From CAVPDG01 sp963702535 (GTDB lineage Bacteria; Chloroflexota; Anaerolineae; Anaerolineales; UBA4823): DNA of 64,000 nucleotides. Below are positions 8,485 through 17,825 of the stretch, piece after piece (the first letter of the stretch is position 1; every line of letters starts with the position of its first letter). A model generated the notes under the pieces. The model worked only from the letters and a program-made list of their open reading frames with translations. It was not told the origin of the DNA and did no database searches. A program made the position numbers and the translations under genes. Location of the stretch: assembly GCA_963702535.1 (NCBI GenBank), contig CAVPDG010000010.1, positions 434,001 through 498,000 on the forward strand. The letters are read 5' to 3'.

Positions 8485-10426
8485 ATGGTTACTCGTAAAC
8501 ACATTTTGGCAGTGCTCAGCTTCGTACTGATTGCAGCCTTTGCACTGAGCGCCTGCCAGCCGGTTGTCCAGACGGTTGAAACGATCAAGACCGTCGAGGT
8601 CGAGGTACCGGTAGAAGTGGTCACGACCCAGGAAGTCACCGTGGTCGAGACGCAGATCGTTGAAGTTGAGAAAGAAGCCTTCACCACGCCTCACCCGATC
8701 CTGGGCGACCCGAAAGTACGCCAGGCGATGGCTTACTGCACCAACAAACTCGAGCTGATCCAGTCGGTGTATCCGCTGATCAGCGCCGAGCAGCAGCAGG
8801 GGCTGCTCATGAACACCATGATCGCCCCCAGCTCCTGGGCTTACGCCGGTGACGAAAACATCACCATCTACCCCTTCGATACTGAGAAGGGCGCAGCCCT
8901 GCTCGACGAAGCTGGCTGGACACTGGCTGAAGGCGCGGATTTCCGCACCAACGCCGCGGGCGATGTGCTTTCGCTCAAGTTCACCACCACCACCGCCGCA
9001 TTCCGCCAGACCTGGGCTGCCGTGTTCGAGCAGCAGATGGCTAACTGCGGCATCCAGATCCTGCGCCTGCACGCCCCCGCCTCCTGGTGGTTCGGCGACA
9101 CAACCGGCTTAGCTCGCCGCGACTTCGAGCTCGGCGCTTACGCCTGGGTTGGCCAGGTAGATCCCGGTGGGCGCACCCTGTGGGCATGCGACCAGATCCC
9201 CACACCCTCCAACGGCTGGACCGGTCAGAACTACATGGGCTGGTGCAATCCGAAAGCCGACACCGGCATCAAGAACGCCGTCAACACTCTGATCCAGGAC
9301 GAGCGCGTGAAGTGGTACACCGACCTGCAAGCAGCCTACACCGAGGACGTGCCTGCCATCCCGCTCTTCAACCGCACTGAGACCTACGCTTCCGTAGCTG
9401 GCATGGAAGGCTTTGCCCCCACCACTGGCGAGGAATACTTCACCTGGAATGCTGGCGAATGGGCCGTCCCCGGCAGCGACACCGTCGTGTTGGGCTTCAC
9501 CCAGGAACCCGCTACCCTTTACTGGGTTGAGGACGCCGCGGTTGCCCACAACGTGCTGGTCATGCTGGGCGCCAACACCAAGCGCAACACCACCTTGAAC
9601 TGGGAGTTCCAGCCCTACCAGATGGCAAGCCTGCCCACCCTCGAATCCGGCGAATCTACCAACGCTGACGTGGAAGTCAAGGCTGGCGATAAGGTCCTGG
9701 ATGCCGACGGCAACTGTGGTCGAGCTGGCTGCCGGTATGAAAGTCATCAACGCCGCTGGCGAGACCGTGGAATTCACCGGTGATCCGGTCATGATGAAGC
9801 AATTGACCGTCAACTTCACCTTCCGCGACGACCTGAAGTGGCCGGATGGCGAGCCGCTCAAGCAGGAAGACCTCGAGCTGGGCTGGAAAGTCAAGTGCGA
9901 CAAAGAGTCTGGCGCCACCTCCTTCACCACCTGCGACCAGACCGCCAGCACCGCCTTCGACGGCCTGGTCTTCACCCGCACCGCTGTGCCGGGCGAGCAG
10001 GACCCGCTCTACTTCCACCTGACCGACTTCCCGATCTTCCCCGCTCACCGCGTGACCTCTGATGGGCGCACTCTGGGCGAGATCCCGGCGAAGGAATACC
10101 TGACCCTGCCGGAAACCACCGAGACGCCTTGGGGCTTCGGTCCGTACATGGTCAAGGAATGGGTCAAGGGCGAGAAATTGGTGCTCGAGGCGCATCCCTA
10201 CTGGTTCGGCGGCACGCCGAAATCCCCCAACATGGTGATCTCGATCGTCACGGCTGAGAACGCCGAAGCTCAACTGCTCGGTGGTCAGGTAGACACACTC
10301 GACTCCACCACCCTGGCGGGAGTTACCGAAACCCTGGACAAGGCAGCCAAAGAGGGCAAGATCGTCCTCATTGTCAACGCTGGCGCAACCTGGGAACACA
10401 TCGACATGAATATGTTCCTCAAGTAG
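8485..10426 (+). CDS. Family 5 substrate-binding lipoprotein with circularly permuted domain order (frameshift near 9716)
   Basis: The signal peptide with lipobox LSAC is followed by a Val/Glu/Thr-rich linker. The mature part then starts with what is normally the C-terminal half (PHPILGDPKVRQAMAYCTNK ... DVPAIPLFNR). The N-terminal half follows (TVVLGFTQEPATLYW ... FRDDLKWPDGEPL ... GFGPYMVKEW) and the protein ends at WEHIDMNMFLK. Compared with the protein at 6207, the halves are swapped exactly after the WEHxDxN strand. The frame changes near 9716: removing one T in GGCAACTGTGGTC restores DADGNVVELAAGMKV. The joined length of about 646 residues is normal for the family. The ribosome site is AGGAGGAG. 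Confidence 0.85.
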
Positions 10427-10445
10427 CACCAGATCCAAGTTAACC

Positions 10446-10479
10446 AAATGGGGCTGTCCCGCCTGGGACAGCCCCATTT
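10446..10479 (+). terminator. Hairpin terminator after the permuted binding protein
   Basis: A 15-bp perfect stem, arms 10446-10460 and 10465-10479, with a GCCT loop, 20 nt after the stop. It would let the abundant binding protein be made in excess over the permeases. The rest of the gap to 10674 holds no gene and only a weak promoter-like pair (TTGAGG, 17 nt, TATGAG) near 10559-10587. Confidence 0.8.
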
Positions 10480-10674
10480 CCCAGGGGTAGCCCCCCGGGT
10501 CAACCCCTCTGAGCAAGTGATGCTATCCCGAGCGAGACAAAGGATCCCAATTCCCGATTGAGGTTCTTTGCCTCGTTCGGTATGAGCAGTGGATGCCAGC
10601 CAACCCTGCATTACCGACGACTGAAGCATACAAAATCGCTCTTGTTAGAACCATTGGGATGTTAGAGGTGTGAT

Positions 10675-11875
10675 ATGACCGGATACTTGCTGCGCCGCAT
10701 ACTCCAAATGATCGTCGTGTTGTTCCTCTCCGCGGTAGCCACCTATGCCCTGCTCAACCTGGCGCCCGGCGGACCCATGTCTGGATTGCGCCAACAAACG
10801 CAAACCACCAAAAACCGCATCACAGAAGAAGACCTGATCCGCATCCGCGCCTATTATGAGCTGGACCTGAACCTGCCCGTCCGCTTCTCACGCTGGCTGA
10901 TCGGACAGCCCAACGGGCGCATCATCATCGGGCAGAACGAGTATTTTCCCAACCTGCGCATCGGCTGTAACCAGGTGATCGAGAAAGAGGTGCTCAACAA
11001 GTTCGGGGAATTACGAAACCCAGATCGTCGGCTGCCAGAAATACATCTACCTGCGCGACCTGGAAGGCAGGCGAACCAGCAAAGGCGTGCTCTTCGGCGA
11101 CTTCGGCGCCTCCTGGCGGTTGAACCGCGACCGCCCGGTCAGCGACCTGATCGTGGGACGCCTGCCCAAGACGCTCATGCTCATGGGGCTGGCGCTGCTC
11201 ATCTCCTTCGTGATCGGCGTCCCGCTGGGGATCATCTCAGCCGTGCGGCAGTACTCGAAGCTGGATTACGCCGTAACCTCCTTCGCCTTCTTTGGCTCTG
11301 CGATGCCCACCTTCTTCTTCGGGCTGCTGCTCATCATGCTCTTCTCGATCCTGCCCAAGGGCGCTGGCTTGCCTTACCTGCCGCCGGGCAGCTCGGAGGC
11401 CGTGCGCAACTACACCATCCCCTGGATCGGGACGATCACCGCCGGCTCGGCGCTGGATCGCGGCCTGCACATGATCCTGCCGGCTGCCGTGCTCTCGCTG
11501 GCGTATGTCGCCGGCTGGAGTCGCTTCGTGCGCGCCAGCATGCTGGACGTGCTGCGCCAGGACTATGTGCGCACGGCGCGCGCCAAGGGCTTGTTCGAGC
11601 GCGTGGTGATCACCAAGCACGCCCTGCGCAACGCCTTGATCCCCTTCGTCACGGTGGCGGTATTCGCCATCCCGACCTTGTTTGCTGGAGCGATCATCAC
11701 CGAATCGATCTTCTCCTGGCCCGGCATGGGACGCCTGTATATCCTGGCGCTAGGAGACTACGATTACCCGGTGGCTATGGCATTGCTTTTCATCACCGCC
11801 GTTCTGACCGTGATTGCTACCCTGCTGCAAGATATCTTGTACACGGTTGTAGATCCCCGAATTCGCTTCAGCTAG
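10675..11875 (+). CDS. dppB: Dipeptide/oligopeptide ABC permease, DppB type (frameshift at 11005-11008)
   Basis: Inner-membrane subunit of the peptide importer. The N terminus MTGYLLRRILQMIVVLFLSA with LAPGGPMSG is typical. The C-terminal half contains the EAA-type loop around RTARAKGLFERVVITKHALRN and ends DILYTVVDPRIRFS. The two halves are in different frames. One extra G in the GGGG run at 11005-11008 explains the break, since removing it joins NKFG to NYETQIVGCQKY. Joined length is about 399 residues. The stretch from residue 45 to 140 forms a longer extracytoplasmic loop than in enteric DppB. First gene of a dppBCDF-like operon. Confidence 0.87.
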
Positions 11876-11911
11876 TAATGAAATCACGGATTTATTGATT
11901 GAGGTAAACAT

Positions 11912-12913
11912 ATGAGCACCTCTACCGCCCCGGTCCAATTGCTTGCCAGTGATGCCATCCTCACACCCGAGGAGAAGCCCTGGAAGGTCATCCTGCGCCG
12001 CTTCCGCCGCCACAAGCTAGCGATGATTTCGACGGCGGTGATGGCAGCCATCCTGCTGATCTCCCTGTTCGCGCCGGTGATCTCGCCGTTCGAGCCCGCC
12101 GACCTGGCGGTGGGCAATTATTTCCTGCCCTTCGGCGCTCGAGATGAAGTCACAGGGGGGATACATTACTTCGGAACAGATAACATTGGCAGGGATTACT
12201 TCACCCGCATCATCTACGCCGGGCGCATCTCTCTGACCGTGGCTCTTACGGCGGTGGTCATATCCACCCTGATCGGCGTGGCGGTGGGGGCATACGCTGG
12301 TTATTATGGCGGCTGGGTGGACAGCCTGCTGATGCGCTTCGTCGACTTTATGCTGACCATCCCCTTCCTGCCCCTGCTCTTGATCCTCTCCTCAATGCTG
12401 CTGCGCAATGAAAACCTGATCCCAATCCCTGATGTGATCCTGCGCGGCGCCGGAACGGTGATGCTGCTCGACGTGCGCGACGCGCGCCAGGCAGTGATCA
12501 TCATCATCGTGCTGGCAGCGACCGGCTGGCTGCAAGCAGCCCGCCTGATGCGCGGTACGGTGCTCTCTCTGCGCAACCAGACCTTCACCGAAGCCGCGCG
12601 GGCGATGGGCGCTTCCAACGGGCGGATCATCCTCTCGCACATGATCCCCAACTCGATGGCGCCGATCATCGTCGATGCCACCCTGGCATTGGCAGGCTTC
12701 ATCATCCTGGAAGCCGCGCTTTCATTCCTGGGCTTCGGCATCCAGGACCCGGTGCCCACCTGGGGCAACATGCTCGCCGGCACCCAAACTTTCATGTTCG
12801 ACCGCCCCTGGCTGCCGCTCATTCCCGGAATCCCCATCTTTCTGTGCGCCCTGGCGTTCAACTTCATCGGCGATGGTCTGCGCGATGCTCTGGACCCACG
12901 GCTGAAGCTCTAA
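11912..12913 (+). CDS. dppC: Dipeptide/oligopeptide ABC permease, DppC type
   Basis: Second membrane subunit of the peptide importer, 333 residues. It has the N-terminal OppC-like cytoplasmic start (EKPWKVILRRFRRHKLAMIS), the FGTDNIGRDYFTRIIYAGRISL block, and the coupling motif EAARAMGASNGRIILSHMIPN. It ends GDGLRDALDPRLKL as in the family. Thirty-six nt after dppB and 24 nt before the first ATPase gene. Confidence 0.92.
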   Translation: MSTSTAPVQLLASDAILTPEEKPWKVILRRFRRHKLAMISTAVMAAILLISLFAPVISPFEPADLAVGNYFLPFGARDEVTGGIHYFGTDNIGRDYFTRIIYAGRISLTVALTAVVISTLIGVAVGAYAGYYGGWVDSLLMRFVDFMLTIPFLPLLLILSSMLLRNENLIPIPDVILRGAGTVMLLDVRDARQAVIIIIVLAATGWLQAARLMRGTVLSLRNQTFTEAARAMGASNGRIILSHMIPNSMAPIIVDATLALAGFIILEAALSFLGFGIQDPVPTWGNMLAGTQTFMFDRPWLPLIPGIPIFLCALAFNFIGDGLRDALDPRLKL

Positions 12914-12937
12914 TCTACATCCCAAGAGGCTTTTACT

Positions 12938-13981
12938 GTGACCGAAACCGAAGCTCAACCCCTGCTCGAGGTCAAGAACCTCAAGACATATTTTTTCACC
13001 GAAGACGGCGTGGTCAAAGCTGTTGACGGAGTGGATTTTTACGTCAGGTCCGGCGAAGTCCTGGGACTGGTGGGCGAATCCGGATGCGGCAAAAGCGTGA
13101 CCTCACTCTCCGTCATGCGCCTGATCGGCATCCCCGGTAAGGTGGTGGAAGGAGAGATCTATTTCGAAGGGCGCAGCCTGCTGCAGCTTCCCGAAGCTGA
13201 GATGGTCAAGATGCGCGGTAACCGCATGTCGATGATCTTCCAGCAGCCTCAATCCAGCCTGAACCCGGTCTTCAAGATCGGAGACCAGGTGGCGGAGGTA
13301 ATGCAAATTCACCAGAAGATGAACAAGGAGCAAGCCTGGGAGAAGGCTGTGGAGCTGTTGCGCCTGGTGGGCATCGCCGACCCGGAGAAAAAGGCGCATT
13401 CTTTCCCGCACGAGATCTCCGGTGGGCAAGCGCAACGCGTGATGATCGCCATGGCGCTGGCGCTTAACCCGCAGCTCCTGATCGCCGACGAGCCGACCAC
13501 CGCCCTGGACGTGACGATCCAGGCTCAAATTCTGGATCTGATGCGCGACCTGCGCACGCGCATGAACACCGCCGTGATCCTGATCACCCACGACCTGGGT
13601 GTAATCGCTGAGATGGCTGATCGCGTGGCAGTGATGTATGCTGGGCGCATCGTCGAGCAGACGGACGTCAAGACATTGTTTGCTCAGCCGCTGCACCCCT
13701 ACACGCGCGGGTTGATGGATTCAATCCCCGTTCTGGGAGTTGTGAAAGAAGAGCTGGCGGTCATCCCGGGATCGGTGCCCAACTTGATCAACTTGCCGCC
13801 CGGCTGCCGCTTCGCGCCACGCTGCCTGGCACGCGTGGAGAACGGTCTGGAGATTTGCACAAATAACGAGCCCGAGCTGCTCCCAGCGACGAGCAATCAC
13901 ACCGTTCGTTGCTGGCTGTACCATGACAATGAAGAAAAGGGTCATAAAGCGCCGATGAATGTCGCCGAGCCGGTTCAATAG
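12938..13981 (+). CDS. dppD: Dipeptide/oligopeptide ABC ATPase, DppD type
   Basis: ATP-hydrolysing subunit. It starts at a GTG (12938) preceded by AAGAGG; no closer ATG exists. Walker A GESGCGKS, Q-loop MIFQQPQSSLNP, signature ISGGQAQRV, Walker B LLIADEPTTALD and H-loop THD are intact. The C-terminal oligopeptide-transporter extension has the Cys pattern PPGCRFAPRCLARVENGLEIC, which in DppD/OppD-type proteins can hold an iron-sulfur cluster. Confidence 0.92.
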   Translation: MTETEAQPLLEVKNLKTYFFTEDGVVKAVDGVDFYVRSGEVLGLVGESGCGKSVTSLSVMRLIGIPGKVVEGEIYFEGRSLLQLPEAEMVKMRGNRMSMIFQQPQSSLNPVFKIGDQVAEVMQIHQKMNKEQAWEKAVELLRLVGIADPEKKAHSFPHEISGGQAQRVMIAMALALNPQLLIADEPTTALDVTIQAQILDLMRDLRTRMNTAVILITHDLGVIAEMADRVAVMYAGRIVEQTDVKTLFAQPLHPYTRGLMDSIPVLGVVKEELAVIPGSVPNLINLPPGCRFAPRCLARVENGLEICTNNEPELLPATSNHTVRCWLYHDNEEKGHKAPMNVAEPVQ

Positions 13982-14030
13982 AACCAGCTCCACAGGAACA
14001 TCCAATTCACACCTCTGAGGTGAACCAATC

Positions 14031-15044
14031 ATGAAAGAACAATACATGACACAAACGGCGACCGGCGGCGAAAACGGGAAATGGGACCTGGTGCAGGTCA
14101 AGAGCCTGGTGAAGTTCTTCCCGATCCGCGGCGGCTTCCTGCAAAAGGTCAAAGCCTGGGTGCAGGCGGTGGATGACGTCAGCTTCACCATTCGTGAGGG
14201 TGAGACGGTCGGCCTGGTCGGCGAATCCGGTTGTGGCAAGACAACAGTCGGGCGCACCATGCTGCGCCTGATCGAGCCGACATCCGGCTCCGTGGTCTTC
14301 AACGGCGTGGATGTGCTCAAGCTGCGCGGCCGCGAGCTCAAGGAAATGCGCCGCAACATGCAGATCATCTTCCAGGACCCCTACGCATCCCTGGACCCGC
14401 GTGCTCCGATCGGTGAGTCGATTGCTGAGGGGTTGAAAATCCACAACATCGGGACATCGCGCGAGCGTTATGAGCGCACCATCACCATGCTGCGCAAGGT
14501 GGGGCTGGAAGATTACCATGCCCGGCGCTACCCGCACGAATTCTCCGGTGGACAGCGGCAGCGCATTGGCATCGCCCGCGCCCTGGCGCTGCAGCCAAAG
14601 TTTATTATCGCAGACGAGCCCGTCTCCGCACTGGACGTTTCCATCCAGTCTCAGGTGTTGAACATCCTGAAGGATCTACAACGCGAATTTGGCTTGACTT
14701 ATTTATTCATCGCTCACAACCTGAGTGTGGTGGAGCATATCTCCGACCGGGTGGCAGTGATGTACCTGGGCAAGATGGTAGAGATGGCTTCACGCGAGGA
14801 CCTTTTCCGCAACCCGCTGCACCCGTACACCCAGGCGCTCATGTCCGCCATCCCCATCCCCGACCCGAACCTGAAGCGCGAGCGCATTATCCTGCAAGGA
14901 GATGTACCCAGCCCGGTCAACCCGCCCAAAGGCTGCCGCTTCCACCCGCGCTGCCCGGTTGCCTTCGAGCATTGCTCGGTTGAAGAGCCGCCCTTCCGCG
15001 AAGTAAACCCGGATCATTGGGTCGCCTGCTGGCGCGTGGAGTAA
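14031..15044 (+). CDS. dppF: Dipeptide/oligopeptide ABC ATPase, DppF type
   Basis: Second ATPase of the importer, 337 residues. Walker A GESGCGKTT, Q-loop IIFQDPYASLDPR, signature FSGGQRQRI, Walker B FIIADEPVSALD and H-loop AHN are present. The AHN in place of THD is normal for OppF-like subunits. C-terminal PPKGCRFHPRCPVAFEHC extension. The ribosome site GAGGTGAACC lies before the ATG. The last gene of the operon, followed by a GC-rich terminator. Confidence 0.92.
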   Translation: MKEQYMTQTATGGENGKWDLVQVKSLVKFFPIRGGFLQKVKAWVQAVDDVSFTIREGETVGLVGESGCGKTTVGRTMLRLIEPTSGSVVFNGVDVLKLRGRELKEMRRNMQIIFQDPYASLDPRAPIGESIAEGLKIHNIGTSRERYERTITMLRKVGLEDYHARRYPHEFSGGQRQRIGIARALALQPKFIIADEPVSALDVSIQSQVLNILKDLQREFGLTYLFIAHNLSVVEHISDRVAVMYLGKMVEMASREDLFRNPLHPYTQALMSAIPIPDPNLKRERIILQGDVPSPVNPPKGCRFHPRCPVAFEHCSVEEPPFREVNPDHWVACWRVE

Positions 15045-15062
15045 ACCGGATACTATAAAAGC

Positions 15063-15096
15063 GACGGGGCGGGCTACGCCCGCCTCGTTTCTTTTT
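15063..15096 (+). terminator. Rho-independent terminator of the dpp operon
   Basis: GGCGGGC (15068-15074), TAC loop, GCCCGCC (15078-15084), followed by TCGTTTCTTTTT. It ends the unit 40-50 nt after dppF. Confidence 0.8.
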
Positions 15097-15120
15097 CGAG
15101 CTTCTCGGCGTAAAACAAGA

Positions 15121-16179
15121 ATGGCAAGCTCCTCCGTTTTGATCGTCGCCAACCAGAAGAAAGACCGGCAGGCGCTGCGAGTGGGTATCGCAGCGCTAGG
15201 GGAAGAGCTGCATATCCTGGATGCCTCATCGGGCGAAGAGGCTCTCCTGCTGCTCCCTCGCCAACCTCTGGATTTGCTGATCACCGAGCTCCGCCTGGCA
15301 GGCATCTCGGGGCAAGAGCTGATCCAGAAGGTCAGGCAAACAACCCCCGCGCTCAAAGCCATGCTGATCACCAGCGAACGGGATAAAAACACAGCCCAGG
15401 AACAAGCGACGGCGGGCGGCGCACAGGCGGTCTTTCTCAAGCCGGTGGATATGGCAGTTTTCCGCAAGGTAGTGCAAGAAAGCCTGTCGCTGCCAGGCGA
15501 GGCAAGCCCTGCAGAAGCATCCCTGGCTGAGGCGCTCGTAAATGGAACGGAAACAGCACCCCCGCCAACCCTTGCCAGCTCCATGGAGCGGCTGCGCCGG
15601 GAGCTGAACGCCTTTGCGGTGCTGCTCGTGACCGAAAGCGGTGAGACGATCAACCAGGCTGGCGAGCTCCCGGTACTGCCGGGACAAGTAACGCTGGACC
15701 CGGCGTTGAAAGCGCTCATCGAGGCAAGCGCGGCGCTCTCCAATACGATCGGAAAGCGACCGCCAGAGGATCTGCTGTGTGTATCCGGGACGCATTTCGA
15801 TCTCTACATGGCGCACGCCGGGCACTCCCAGGCGCTGGTGGCGCTCACCCCGCCCGAGGCGGGCATCCTGAGGCTCGAGAAGACGCTGCATATCCTGCTG
15901 GCTGCCGCCAATGCCCTGACGCAAGACCTGAGCAACGCTCGCCTTGCCGACCTTGTTTCCACGCCTCCCGCCAAGCGCCAGACCGACGGTCTGGCGACAG
16001 GCAAGCTGGGGGCGCTTCTCAGCCAGGCGCCCGATGAGCAGGTGCAATCCCAGGAGGTGGATAGCTTCTGGGAAGCGGCTGCCGAACAGGCTTACCATGA
16101 GGGTCTGCCGCGCGCCGGCTCGCTCTCATACGAACAGGCGCGCAAGCTGGGATTGACGCCCCAGGAGCCAGAAGAATAG
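15121..16179 (+). CDS. Degenerate receiver domain plus roadblock/LC7-like domain protein
   Basis: Residues 1-120 fold-match a response-regulator receiver (SSVLIVANQ, LITELRLAGISG, VFLKPVD), but the key acidic residues are changed. The acidic pair after the first strand is Ala-Asn, and the phosphoacceptor position is Glu56 instead of Asp. The switch Lys in FLKP is kept. Residues about 150-270 look like a roadblock/LC7 domain (LRRELNAFAVLLVTESGE, then TGxxFDLYMAHAG). These domains often regulate small GTPases or form dimers. It stands alone, with no kinase or GTPase neighbour. Probably a phosphorylation-independent regulator; the partner is unknown. Confidence 0.75.
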   Translation: MASSSVLIVANQKKDRQALRVGIAALGEELHILDASSGEEALLLLPRQPLDLLITELRLAGISGQELIQKVRQTTPALKAMLITSERDKNTAQEQATAGGAQAVFLKPVDMAVFRKVVQESLSLPGEASPAEASLAEALVNGTETAPPPTLASSMERLRRELNAFAVLLVTESGETINQAGELPVLPGQVTLDPALKALIEASAALSNTIGKRPPEDLLCVSGTHFDLYMAHAGHSQALVALTPPEAGILRLEKTLHILLAAANALTQDLSNARLADLVSTPPAKRQTDGLATGKLGALLSQAPDEQVQSQEVDSFWEAAAEQAYHEGLPRAGSLSYEQARKLGLTPQEPEE

Positions 16180-16242
16180 AGTCGATCGAAAAGCAAGGTT
16201 GAGAGCGCGCCTTGTTTTCAAGACACTTCTCCATTAAACTTA

Positions 16243-16251
16243 TGTTACAAT
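16243..16251 (+). promoter_or_regulatory. Extended -10 promoter of the tRNA-Gln gene
   Basis: TGTTACAAT: a TGn extension plus TACAAT (16246-16251), 10 nt upstream of the tRNA 5' end. No good -35 is visible. Confidence 0.45.
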
Positions 16252-16261
16252 GCGACGTGTT

Positions 16262-16332
16262 TGGGGCGTTGTGCAACGGCAGCACGACGGACTTTGGATC
16301 CGTTTATCCTGGTTCGAATCCGGGCGCCCCAG
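16262..16332 (+). tRNA. tRNA-Gln (anticodon TTG)
   Basis: The acceptor stem TGGGGCG (16262-16268) pairs with CGCCCCA (16325-16331) and G16332 is the discriminator. The anticodon loop CTTTGGA gives anticodon UUG. The T-arm contains GGTTCGAATCC. CCA is not encoded. 71 nt. Confidence 0.95.
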
Positions 16333-16472
16333 CCTGTTTTATTTGTAGGTTACTTTGTGTTCGGCGCAGATCCCAATTTATGCAGGTCTTGTAGACGAGC
16401 CCCACTCGCTAAGTCTGGCGTTATTGAGGCTCGTCTTCTGATTCCATGACCTGCGAACCCGGAGCTCTATTC

Positions 16473-17825
16473 ATGAAAACCACCGCGATCGTACTGGCTG
16501 CTGGGCGCAGCACCCGCATGAACTCCAAGAAACCCAAGGTCTTACATCCCCTGTTGGGCAGACCGATGGCATTTTACGCATTGGAGGCTGCCAGACAAGC
16601 CAGTGGAGCGATACCGGTTGCGATCATCGGACACGCAGCCGAGATGGTGCGGCAGGCGCTGGGCGATATGGCTGAATATGTCATCCAGGAGCCGCAATTA
16701 GGCACCGGTCATGCCGTCCAGCAGGCGGAATCCCTGCTGAAGGGACACAGCGAGTACATCCTTGTGACGACGGCGGATATGCCTTTACTGACCGGCGATA
16801 CTCTCAAAATGCTTGTCCAGGCGCAGCAAGCGCACAGCGGTCCGCTGACGCTTCTCACTGCCACCACGCAAGATGCGCGCGGTTTTGGCCGCGTGCTGCG
16901 GGATGCTGCGGGGCGCGTCCAGGGGATTATCGAGGAGGCGCATGCAACGCCGCAGCAGCTCGCCATCCGCGAGCTGAACACCAGCGTCTACTGCTTTAGC
17001 GCCGAGTGGCTGTGGCAAGCGCTGCCGCGCATCCCTCTTTCCCCCAAGGGGGAATATTACCTGACCGACCTGGTAGGCATCGCGGCGGCGGATGGGCTGT
17101 CCATCCAGGCTATCGAAATCCCCGACCCCGGCGAAACCATCGGCATCAACACCCGCCTGCACCTGGCAGAAGCCGAGAGTCTCCTGCGCCAGCGGATCAA
17201 CAGGGGCTGGATGCTGGCAGGCGTGACCATGATCGACCCGCAGAGCACCTACATCGAGCCGGGCGTCAGCATCGGTCAGGATACCACCCTTTGGCCGAAT
17301 ACCTATCTGCAGGGCAACACCTCGGTCGGTGAGGATTGTACCATTGGACCGAATGCCATCCTGCGCGACACCCAGGTCGGCAACGGCTGCCGCGTTCTGG
17401 CTTCGGTGCTCGAACGCGCCGTGGTGGAAGACAGGGTAGATATTGGACCCTTCGGTCACCTGCGCAAGGGCGCTCACCTGGGAGAAGGTGTGCACATGGG
17501 GAACTTTGGCGAGGTCAAGAACTCCTACCTGGGACCGGGCAGCAAGATGGGGCACTTCTCCTACATTGGCGATGCTACGATCGGGGAAAACGTGAATATC
17601 GGCGCGGGTACGATCACCTGCAATTTCGATGGAAAACAAAAACACCACACAGACATCGGCGCAAACGCCTTTATCGGCAGCGATACCATGCTGGTGGCGC
17701 CGGTCAAGATCGGAGAAGGGGCGCGCACCGGCGCGGGAGCGGTAGTCACCAAGAACCTGCCCGATTACACCCTGGCGGTGGGTGTCCCGGCGCGTGCCAT
17801 TCGAAAGCTGGAAAGAAGTGATTGA
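16473..17825 (+). CDS. glmU: Bifunctional UDP-N-acetylglucosamine pyrophosphorylase / glucosamine-1-phosphate acetyltransferase
   Basis: Makes UDP-GlcNAc for peptidoglycan in two steps. The N-terminal uridyltransferase has LAAGRSTRM, the TGHAVQQAE loop, ADMPLL and GEYYLTDLV. The C-terminal left-handed beta-helix (from about residue 245) has repeated hexapeptides and the acetyltransferase block FGEVKNSYLG ... GHFSYIGD ... GAGTITCNFDG. At 450 residues it is full length. An in-frame ATG at 16446 exists, but 16473 directly precedes the nucleotide-binding strand and has GGAG upstream. Confidence 0.95.
   Translation: MKTTAIVLAAGRSTRMNSKKPKVLHPLLGRPMAFYALEAARQASGAIPVAIIGHAAEMVRQALGDMAEYVIQEPQLGTGHAVQQAESLLKGHSEYILVTTADMPLLTGDTLKMLVQAQQAHSGPLTLLTATTQDARGFGRVLRDAAGRVQGIIEEAHATPQQLAIRELNTSVYCFSAEWLWQALPRIPLSPKGEYYLTDLVGIAAADGLSIQAIEIPDPGETIGINTRLHLAEAESLLRQRINRGWMLAGVTMIDPQSTYIEPGVSIGQDTTLWPNTYLQGNTSVGEDCTIGPNAILRDTQVGNGCRVLASVLERAVVEDRVDIGPFGHLRKGAHLGEGVHMGNFGEVKNSYLGPGSKMGHFSYIGDATIGENVNIGAGTITCNFDGKQKHHTDIGANAFIGSDTMLVAPVKIGEGARTGAGAVVTKNLPDYTLAVGVPARAIRKLERSD

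Noticed and set aside
8485..10426. Programmed ribosomal frameshifting
   Set aside because: No slippery heptamer at the junction, and the same kind of break occurs in some twenty unrelated genes in the window.
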